From Microbacterium sp. (GTDB lineage: Bacteria; Actinomycetota; Actinomycetes; Actinomycetales; Microbacteriaceae): a DNA stretch of 11,229 nucleotides. Position numbers and translations under genes: made by a program. The stretch spans positions 15,089-26,317 of the forward strand of contig DQHP01000071.1 in assembly GCA_003524435.1 (NCBI GenBank), read 5' to 3'. The notes under the pieces were generated by a model, which was given only the letters and a program-made list of their open reading frames with translations, was not told where the DNA came from and made no database searches. Positions 6,104 to 11,229 of the stretch are shown in pieces; positions within the stretch are counted from its first letter, which is position 1, and every line of letters starts with the position of its first letter.

Positions 6104-7018
6104 ATGACGAACGTCGACGCTGCGGCTCTGGAGAGGGTGCTCTCATCGATCGACGTCAGCGTCGGCGCCGCGCAGCGCGTCACACTTGATGCTGACGACA
6201 CCACGCACCTAACATCCGGAGCCGTATGGCTCGTGTTCGTCTCGCACGGCAGCGTGCATGGCCAACCGCCGCTCGCACAGGCGTGTTCTTTCGACGTCGA
6301 CCGCTCATCCGCGGCCATCACGCTCTCACACGATGCGGCGCGCGACGTACTTGTCGAGGGGGATGCCTTCCTCACTCTCGGACGACGCTCCATCACATTG
6401 CATTCTGAACACGGGGCTTCGTTGATGGTCGCAGAGCTGCAACTGTCTGACACGGCAAGCGATCTGAGTAGCGTGCTCCCTGAATTTGTGACCGTCACCG
6501 ACTTCGCCGGTCTCGAACCGGCCGCCGCAGCCCTTGCCCGCAACCTCGGTCCCGCCGACACTGATAATTGCCCGCTCCGCTCCGGAGACCCCGTCATCTG
6601 CCGCATGATGACCACGACGGTGCTGCTGTCCGTTATCCGTGCCTGGGCCGAGAACGGTTGCGCGCCGCTGGGCTGGCCGTCACGCTCCAACGACCCCTTC
6701 CTCGACCGGGTGATCGATGCGATCCATGAGCAGCCCGGCCGCGAGTGGACCGTCGAAGCCCTTGCCGGAGTCAGCGCGATGTCTCGGTCGGTCTTCGCCG
6801 AGCGCTTCCACACCGCACTCGGTCGATCACCCGCCAGCTACGTCACGGGAGTGCGGATGGACAACGCGAAACGGATGCTGGATGCGGGTCGCTCTGTGTC
6901 TGACACCTCCCGCAGCCTGGGCTACGGCTCAGATGAAGGCTTCAGCCGCGCATTCCGGCGGGCAACGGGAATGACGCCGTCCGCCTGGCGCACGCGACGC
7001 GCACCTGTGCCGGCCTAG
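6104..7018 (+). CDS. AraC-family transcriptional regulator
   Basis: 304 aa from the ATG at 6104. Residues about 20-130 resemble the cupin_6-type sensor domain of AraC proteins (SGAVWLVFVSHGSV, then GDAFLTLGRRSITL), and residues about 160-185 form the usual bridging helix (CRMMTTTVLLSVIRAWAENG). Residues about 197-297 are two helix-turn-helix units: WTVEALAGVSAMSRSVFAERF followed by VSDTSRSLGYGSDEGFSRAFRR and TGMTPSAW. The frame is open further up (to 6014), but those residues overlap the DUF3817 start and are not family-like. No ribosome binding site precedes 6104, so the start is uncertain. Divergent from the DUF3817 gene and convergent with the MFS exporter; either may be its target. Confidence 0.88.
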   Translation: MTNVDAAALERVLSSIDVSVGAAQRVTLDADDTTHLTSGAVWLVFVSHGSVHGQPPLAQACSFDVDRSSAAITLSHDAARDVLVEGDAFLTLGRRSITLHSEHGASLMVAELQLSDTASDLSSVLPEFVTVTDFAGLEPAAAALARNLGPADTDNCPLRSGDPVICRMMTTTVLLSVIRAWAENGCAPLGWPSRSNDPFLDRVIDAIHEQPGREWTVEALAGVSAMSRSVFAERFHTALGRSPASYVTGVRMDNAKRMLDAGRSVSDTSRSLGYGSDEGFSRAFRRATGMTPSAWRTRRAPVPA

Positions 7019-7056
7019 ACATTCCTTCGACGGCCTCCGACGTCGCGCGAGTTTAT

Positions 7057-7144
7057 TCCGCATAACTCCGGAGAATCTGGCCCAAACCGCTGAATCCAGC
7101 CCCGGTTGACGCGGATCCAGCAAAAATCTCCGGAGTTATGCGGA
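7057..7144. repeat. 88-bp element with perfect 18-bp inverted ends
   Basis: TCCGCATAACTCCGGAGA (7057-7074) is the exact reverse complement of 7127-7144. Each arm also contains the palindrome CTCCGGAG. The 52-bp interior has no coding frame and holds the near-repeats GCTGAATCCAGC and GGATCCAGC. It sits between two convergent genes, araC and the MFS gene. Size and form resemble a MITE, REP/BIME or a large bidirectional hairpin. No flanking target-site duplication was seen, and no transposase is nearby. Confidence 0.85.
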
Positions 7145-7219
7145 CGGTTCCGGTGCGGACGGTTCCGGTTCGGGCGGCTCCGGTTCGGGCGGCTCCAGAG
7201 CGGGCGGCTCCGGAGCCAT
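7136..7219 (-). other. Pro/Glu-rich open frame in phase with the MFS gene, after its stop
   Basis: On the minus strand an ATG at 7217-7219 opens 27 codons (MAPEPPALEPPEPEPPEPEP, then SAPEPSA) ending in a TAA supplied by the inverted-repeat element. The frame is the same as that of the MFS gene, and only the MFS stop TGA at 7259-7261 separates them: 13 sense codons lie between. The 15-bp repeat therefore reads as a five-residue EPPEP/EPSAP-type repeat. No ribosome binding site is visible, so independent translation is doubtful. It may be the lost tail of a longer MFS protein, or chance. Confidence 0.35.
7140..7214. repeat. Five tandem copies of a 15-bp unit
   Basis: Units start at 7140, 7155, 7170, 7185 and 7200. 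The first two are identical (GCGGACGGTTCCGGT); the next read TCGGGCGGCTCCGGT, TCGGGCGGCTCCAGA and GCGGGCGGCTCCGGA. The array overlaps the last five bases of the neighbouring inverted-repeat element and ends in the 12-bp palindrome GGCTCCGGAGCC (7206-7217). The rest of the araC-MFS gap (7019-7056 and 7220-7258) holds nothing I can recognise. Confidence 0.85.
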
Positions 7220-7258
7220 GCCGGGGCAGGAGCAACCATGGTCCGGCCGCTGCCACCC

Positions 7259-8449
7259 TCAAACCCGAGCGCGGTTCGAAAGCCCGAACAGCACAGCTCC
7301 AATGATCAGCGATATCGCGCCGAGCCCGTATGACGGCTCGACGCCGATGCTGTCTACGAGGATGCCTCCCACACCGGCAGCGAGCATGATCGCGCCTTGG
7401 AATCCGACGACAACGAGGCTGCCGCCGGCCTCGAGCCGGTCCGGCATCCGGTGCCCGACCCAGGTGTTGACAACGAGCAGCCAGGACGCGAAGAAGAAGC
7501 CCCAGACGAACACAGCGAGCCCGATGCCGAGCACAGAGCCCGACAGCAGAATCACCGCGGCAACGGCGACTGCGATGACGGCAGGAGCCAGAACGGCGAA
7601 GAGCCGGAAGGAACGGTCAATAATCAGGCCGATGCTGAGATTTCCGATCAAGCCACCAACGCCGAAGACCGCGAGCAGCATGATGATCGTGCCGGCGTCG
7701 ACATCCGCTATCCGCTCCAGCGCCAACCGAATGTAGGTGTACGCCAGGAAGTGTCCGAGGACGACGAAGATGTGTCCGGTCAATCCGAGGCCAATGCCAG
7801 GGCGACGGATCGTATCGAGAAGCAGCGCGAAGCTTGAGGCCTGTGCCGCCGGAACCCGAGGGAGCAAGAGACGCAGCGCGACCGCCAACAAGCCCGTCGC
7901 GATTCCGAAGATCGCGAAGACGGCCCGCCAGTCCATTGCTTCACTCAATATCACGCCGACCGGAACGCCAGCGACAGTGGCCAGTGACGCACCCGCCGAT
8001 GTGAACATCACTGCGCGACCGAGGCGTTCAGGCCCGGCGATCTGCACGGCGACCGTGATCGACATCGACCAGAAGGTGCTGAGCGCTGCCCCGAGCAAGA
8101 ACCGAGCGAGCAGGATGATGAGCAGATCCGGTGCGATCGCGACGATGAGGTTCGATACGGCTGCGGCGAGCGCCATCCAGACCAACAGTGTTCGACGATC
8201 GAGACGGGGAAACACCATCCCGACGGTCGGGGCCACGATGAACCCGACCAGCGCGGTGACGGTGACGGTCTGTCCCGCTTGACCAGCGGTGATGCCGAGC
8301 CCGTCTGCCATCTCTGTCAGCATGCCGTTGGGCAAGAACTCGGCGGTGACCAACAGGAAGCTCAGCAACATCATCACGATGAGCGCCCCGTATTTGATCC
8401 GTTGCGCGGCGCTCGCTACGGCAACAGGGATAGGCGCGGTGGTTGTCAT
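7259..8449 (-). CDS. MFS exporter, DHA1-type (AraJ/NepI-like)
   Basis: Major facilitator of 396 aa with about 12 membrane helices. The first helix contains TAEFLPNGMLTEMADGLGIT (residues 35-54), typical of the AraJ/NepI/YdhP-like drug and metabolite efflux group. The helix 2-3 loop has a degenerate motif A (GMVFPRLDRRTLL, 77-89). SLATVAGVPVGVILSEAMDWR (155-175) matches the antiporter motif C of helix 5 and supports proton-coupled export. The substrate is unknown. The ATG at 8449 has only a weak GTGGA before it, and the leader could contain a hairpin (8471-8506). Divergent from the RIO kinase and convergent with the AraC-type regulator. Confidence 0.9.
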   Translation of the reverse strand: MTTTAPIPVAVASAAQRIKYGALIVMMLLSFLLVTAEFLPNGMLTEMADGLGITAGQAGQTVTVTALVGFIVAPTVGMVFPRLDRRTLLVWMALAAAVSNLIVAIAPDLLIILLARFLLGAALSTFWSMSITVAVQIAGPERLGRAVMFTSAGASLATVAGVPVGVILSEAMDWRAVFAIFGIATGLLAVALRLLLPRVPAAQASSFALLLDTIRRPGIGLGLTGHIFVVLGHFLAYTYIRLALERIADVDAGTIIMLLAVFGVGGLIGNLSIGLIIDRSFRLFAVLAPAVIAVAVAAVILLSGSVLGIGLAVFVWGFFFASWLLVVNTWVGHRMPDRLEAGGSLVVVGFQGAIMLAAGVGGILVDSIGVEPSYGLGAISLIIGAVLFGLSNRARV

Positions 8450-8470
8450 GGTTCCACTTTTTCAGGCACA

Positions 8471-8506
8471 CGGATGCTGCGCCCGACTTCCCGTCCGCAG
8501 CATCCG
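8471..8506. repeat. Hairpin with perfect 11-bp arms in the MFS/RIO divergent region
   Basis: CGGATGCTGCG (8471-8481) is the exact reverse complement of 8496-8506, with a 14-base loop. It lies 21 bases upstream of the MFS start and about 80 bases before the short frame ahead of the RIO gene. No T-run follows on either strand. It could be an operator between the divergent genes or an RNA stem in the MFS leader. Confidence 0.75.
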
Positions 8507-8584
8507 ACCGATCGTCCGATGTCCTGTATCGTCGAAAGGAGCACCGGGAAGTCCCGGGAAGAACCGAACGGAAGGAGCCTCGAC

Positions 8585-8647
8585 ATGAACACTGCCCTTG
8601 TCGCGCTTCTCGCCGACCTTCGTCCCCTCGAGGCCGCCCGCTCCTGA
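8585..8647 (+). CDS. Possible 20-aa leader peptide before the RIO kinase
   Basis: ATG at 8585 with a strong GAAGGAG site (8571-8577) seven bases upstream; the frame encodes MNTALVALLADLRPLEAARS and stops at TGA 8645-8647, 34 bases before the RIO kinase TTG. Its initiation signal is better than that of the kinase. It is rich in Leu and Ala (five each) and has no run of one amino acid, so classical attenuation is not evident. A small inverted repeat CCGGGA/TCCCGG (8544-8557) precedes it. It may be a translated upstream frame that couples or limits kinase translation. It is not recognised as any known family. Confidence 0.5.
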   Translation: MNTALVALLADLRPLEAARS

Positions 8648-8681
8648 TCTGCTGAGTGGCCTCCCTTTCGGAGCAACTACT

Positions 8682-9533
8682 TTGACTGATCCTTTCGCGT
8701 CCATTGACGCATCCCCCTTTACCGAAGCATCCCTCTCCTTCGCCGAGGTCGAACCCGGCAATGACCAACGCTGGTCCACCTGGCCGGCAATCACTCCTTC
8801 CGAACGCGGACCCGAGCCGTGGCCCGCATGGGTGGTGACCTCTGCGGGTGCGATCGACACCGAACTCGGCATCCTCAAAACAGGCAAGGAAGCAGATGTC
8901 TTCCTGATCGAACGCGCCGTACCCGACAGCCCCACCGAACGCACACTGCTGGCTGCAAAGCGCTATCGCAGCATCGAGCACCGTTCTTTTCACCGCTCTG
9001 GCATGTACAGCGAGGGCCGAAAAGTGACCGACTCTCGTGCTGGCCGCGCCATCGCAAAAAAGTCAGCGTTCGGCCGAGAAGTGGCCGCCGCCGAGTGGTC
9101 ATTCGCCGAGTTCGAAGCGTTGAGCCGCATGTGGGAGCTCGGAGCCCCGGTACCGTATCCCGTGCAAGTGAACGAAACAGAAGTGCTGATGGAGTTCATC
9201 GGGACGGATGCCACGGCAGCTCCGCGACTGGCACAAATACGCGGCGACCGCGCGGCATTGGCGGATTATTATGCGCAGATCGTCGATCTTATGCGCATCT
9301 TCGCGGCGGCTGGCTTCGCCCACGGCGACCTTTCGCCGTACAACCTGCTGGTTCACGAAGAAAGGGTGCGCGTGATCGATCTGCCGCAGATCGTTGACAT
9401 CGTCGCGAATCCGCAGGGGCTCGACCTGCTGCACCGCGATTGTGTGAATGTCTGTGACTGGTTCACGCGGCAACGGGTCAATTGCGATGCCGAGGCACTC
9501 TTCGCTGAGCTGCTGGCGTCTTCGTACACGTAA
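8682..9533 (+). CDS. RIO1-like atypical serine/threonine kinase
   Basis: Atypical protein kinase, 283 aa from the TTG at 8682. Residues 63-73 (GILKTGKEADV) are the RIO ATP-binding loop, K93 in AAKRYR is the likely ATP-binding Lys, HGDLSPYN (214-221) the catalytic loop with Asp216 and Asn221, and IDLPQ (232-236) the RIO metal-binding motif with Asp233. The canonical Gly-rich loop and activation segment are absent, as in the family. The bacterial substrate is unknown; archaeal and eukaryotic RIO1 acts in ribosome maturation. TTG is chosen because CGGAG lies eight bases upstream and the N-terminus before it only overlaps the short leader frame. The UMF1-type permease follows 109 bases later on the same strand. 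Confidence 0.9.
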   Translation: MTDPFASIDASPFTEASLSFAEVEPGNDQRWSTWPAITPSERGPEPWPAWVVTSAGAIDTELGILKTGKEADVFLIERAVPDSPTERTLLAAKRYRSIEHRSFHRSGMYSEGRKVTDSRAGRAIAKKSAFGREVAAAEWSFAEFEALSRMWELGAPVPYPVQVNETEVLMEFIGTDATAAPRLAQIRGDRAALADYYAQIVDLMRIFAAAGFAHGDLSPYNLLVHEERVRVIDLPQIVDIVANPQGLDLLHRDCVNVCDWFTRQRVNCDAEALFAELLASSYT

Positions 9534-9642
9534 CCGAAGTGCGTGGGTCCGTTGGCCGCGAATGCGACACAAAAGGCCACTCAACCCCCACACCCGGCGC
9601 GTCGCTACCCGCTGTTCACCCGATCCGGCCAGACTTCGAAGC

Positions 9643-11052
9643 ATGAGCGATCCTGATAACAACGGCGTTCCGACCCCCGAGGCGACCGCGAATAGCGGCG
9701 CTGTCGGGGTGATCGGGCTCGAACTGCGCGGTGAGAACCCGGCGTCGAAGAAGCAGATCTACTCGTGGGCGCTGTGGGACTGGGCGACGCAGCCTTTCAA
9801 CACCGTCATTCTGACGTTCATCTTCACAGCGCTCTATCTCACGACGTCGCAGTTCCTCCCGGCGGAGATCGCGGCGCTCGACAAGGAAGATGCGATCCGC
9901 AAGGCGGCCGAGGCCGACCTGGCATCTGGGCTGGGTCTCGGCTCGACGATCGCAGCATTTGCGATTCTGCTGCTCGCGCCGGTTCTCGGCCAGCGAGCGG
10001 ATGCCGCGGGGCGCCAGAAGCTGTGGCTCGGCATCGGCACCGGCGCTCTCATCTTCTGCATGTTAGGACTGTGGTTCGTCGAGCCGACACCCACATTGTT
10101 CTGGCTGGGCGTGGTGCTGATCTCGGCGGGGTCGGTGTTCGGAGAGATCGCCGCGGTGAACTCGAACGCCATGCTCATCGGCATCGCGAATCCGAAGACC
10201 GTCGGTAAGGTCTCCGGCCTCGGCTGGGGCTTCGGCTACATCGGCGGTGTCGTCGCGCTCGTCATCGTCATCGTCTTCTACGCGCTGAACTGGTTCGGAA
10301 TCTCTGACGAGGGTGGCCTCCCGTTCCGCCTGATCGCGGTCGGATGCGCCATCTGGGCGATCATCTTCAGCATCCCGATCTTCCTGAATGTTCCCGAGCC
10401 GTCGCTTGGCCGCCCGGAACGCAAGGTCGGACTCTTCCGCTCCTACGTGCTGCTCGTAAAGGACGTCATCGGCCTCTATCGCTCCCCCGAGACGCGGCCA
10501 ACGTTCTGGTTCCTCCTCTCCAGCGCCGTGTTCCGCGACGGGTTGGGCGGCATCTTCGCGTTCGGTGCGATCATCGCTGGCCAGGTGTTCGGCTTCGAGT
10601 TCCTTGAACTCGCGATTTTCGGAATCGCGGCGAACCTCATCGCCGGTGTGTCGACGATCCTCGCCGGACGCCTCGACGACCGCTTCGGTCCAAAGAAGAT
10701 CATTCTGTTCGCGCTGGCCGCGATGGTGGTTGCCGGCTTGGCGGTGTTCTTCCTCGTGGATGCTGGCACCATCGTGTTCTGGATTGGTGGCCTGTTGCTG
10801 TGTGCCTTCGTCGGGCCTGCGCAGGCGGCATCCCGCTCGTTTCTTGCCCGCGTCACTCCGGCCGGACGCGAGGGCGAGATCTTCGGCCTCTACGCCACGA
10901 CCGGTCGCGCAGCGAGTTGGATGGCATCCGGCGCGTGGACGCTGCTGATCGTGCTCACGCATGACACGGCATACGGCATCCTGGGCATCATTCTCGTCCT
11001 GCTCGCTGGCCTACTGCTGTTGCTCCCGGTGAAAGCAGCGCCTACCCGCTGA
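9643..11052 (+). CDS. UMF1/Atg22-like MFS permease
   Basis: 469 aa from the ATG at 9643, about 12 membrane helices. Residues 38-69 (KQIYSWALWDWATQPFNTVI onward) and 190-202 (VSGLGWGFGYIGG) are hallmarks of the UMF1 family, related to the yeast vacuolar effluxer Atg22. A motif-A-like GRLDDRFGPKK lies near residues 342-352. Bacterial members are annotated as MFS transporters without known substrate; amino acid export is suggested only by the Atg22 link. The frame is open upstream to 9448, but that stretch overlaps the RIO gene in another phase. No good ribosome binding site precedes the ATG, so the start is moderately sure. No promoter or terminator is obvious in the 109-bp gap 9534-9642. Confidence 0.9.
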   Translation: MSDPDNNGVPTPEATANSGAVGVIGLELRGENPASKKQIYSWALWDWATQPFNTVILTFIFTALYLTTSQFLPAEIAALDKEDAIRKAAEADLASGLGLGSTIAAFAILLLAPVLGQRADAAGRQKLWLGIGTGALIFCMLGLWFVEPTPTLFWLGVVLISAGSVFGEIAAVNSNAMLIGIANPKTVGKVSGLGWGFGYIGGVVALVIVIVFYALNWFGISDEGGLPFRLIAVGCAIWAIIFSIPIFLNVPEPSLGRPERKVGLFRSYVLLVKDVIGLYRSPETRPTFWFLLSSAVFRDGLGGIFAFGAIIAGQVFGFEFLELAIFGIAANLIAGVSTILAGRLDDRFGPKKIILFALAAMVVAGLAVFFLVDAGTIVFWIGGLLLCAFVGPAQAASRSFLARVTPAGREGEIFGLYATTGRAASWMASGAWTLLIVLTHDTAYGILGIILVLLAGLLLLLPVKAAPTR

Positions 11053-11229
11053 TCAACCCCAGTTCTCGGCGAGTTTCGACAGCAGTCGCGCGAGCTCGCG
11101 ACTCTCTTCTTCGGTGAACGATTCGAGCGCGCGCGCGAGTATTTCGCGCCGCTCTCCCCGCATGCCGTGGGCGATGCGGCGCCCCTCCTCAGTGAGGGCG
11201 ATGCGCGTGCGGCGAGCGTCGTCGGGGTC
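11053..11229 (-). CDS. MarR-family regulator, C-terminal part (cut by the window end)
   Basis: The last 58 codons of a minus-strand gene whose start lies beyond the window. It begins DPDDARRTRIALTEEGRRIA, the wing and following helix of a MarR-type winged helix domain, and ends in the dimerisation helices FTEEESRELARLLSKLAENWG. MarR proteins are dimeric repressors, often of transport or stress genes. Its TGA stop directly abuts the TGA of the convergent UMF1-type permease, forming TGATCA with no base between the two genes. Confidence 0.88.
   Translation of the reverse strand, partial: DPDDARRTRIALTEEGRRIAHGMRGERREILARALESFTEEESRELARLLSKLAENWG

Noticed and set aside
6028..6813. Upstream extension of the DUF3817 frame to 416 codons
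   Set aside because: This part is antisense to the AraC-type gene, low in family-like sequence; the ribosome binding site and family start are at 6024.
7106..7333. Pentapeptide-repeat-like protein (CGRFRFGRLRFGRL) on the plus strand
   Set aside because: The regularity comes only from the 15-bp DNA repeat, it lacks the A(D/N)LxX pattern, and no ribosome binding site is present.
8028..8993. A 321-codon minus-strand frame across the MFS start and the RIO kinase
   Set aside because: It overlaps two well-supported genes and the hairpin region, and has no recognisable domain.
10063..10962. A 299-codon minus-strand frame inside the UMF1-type permease
   Set aside because: Very charged, domain-free shadow of a hydrophobic membrane protein gene.

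Overview
The window looks like a high-GC Gram-positive chromosome, most likely an actinobacterium of the Microbacteriaceae (Microbacterium-like). The main reasons are a dnaK-grpE-dnaJ-hspR operon with HspR-type operators, the GC-rich codon use, and actinobacterial versions of a RIO-type kinase, a DUF3817 membrane protein and a UMF1/Atg22-like permease. This placement rests on gene content, not on a search.

Left third (about 1-4280, minus strand): the class I heat-shock operon, read right to left as dnaK, grpE, dnaJ, hspR. A TTGACA-N17-TACAGT promoter before dnaK has a HAIR-like (HspR-associated inverted repeat) site on each side, so HspR, the last gene, very probably represses its own operon with DnaK as co-repressor. 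The encoded DnaJ lacks the zinc finger. A cluster of four related repeats, two in each orientation, fills much of the dnaJ-hspR gap.

Middle (about 4284-7260): a small MerR-type regulator diverges from a broken short-chain dehydrogenase (SDR) gene. The SDR has a one-base frameshift and is then cut off and joined directly to the C-terminal half of a CorA magnesium channel gene, which looks like a deletion scar. Next come a DUF3817 membrane protein gene (minus) and a divergent AraC-type regulator (plus). Between araC and the convergent MFS gene lies an 88-bp element with perfect 18-bp inverted ends, followed by five copies of a 15-bp tandem repeat.

Right (about 7259-11229): a DHA1-type MFS drug/metabolite exporter (minus), a divergent region with an 11-bp-arm hairpin, a 20-codon open frame with a strong ribosome binding site, a RIO1-like kinase with a TTG start, a UMF1-type 12-TM permease, and the 3' end of a MarR-family regulator whose stop codon directly abuts the permease stop on the other strand.

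I see no phage, transposase, CRISPR, tRNA or rRNA, and no clear new multi-gene system. The items most worth a second look are the two intergenic repeat structures, the SDR/CorA scar next to an intact regulator, the Pro/Glu-rich reading frame after the MFS stop, and the short frame before the RIO kinase.
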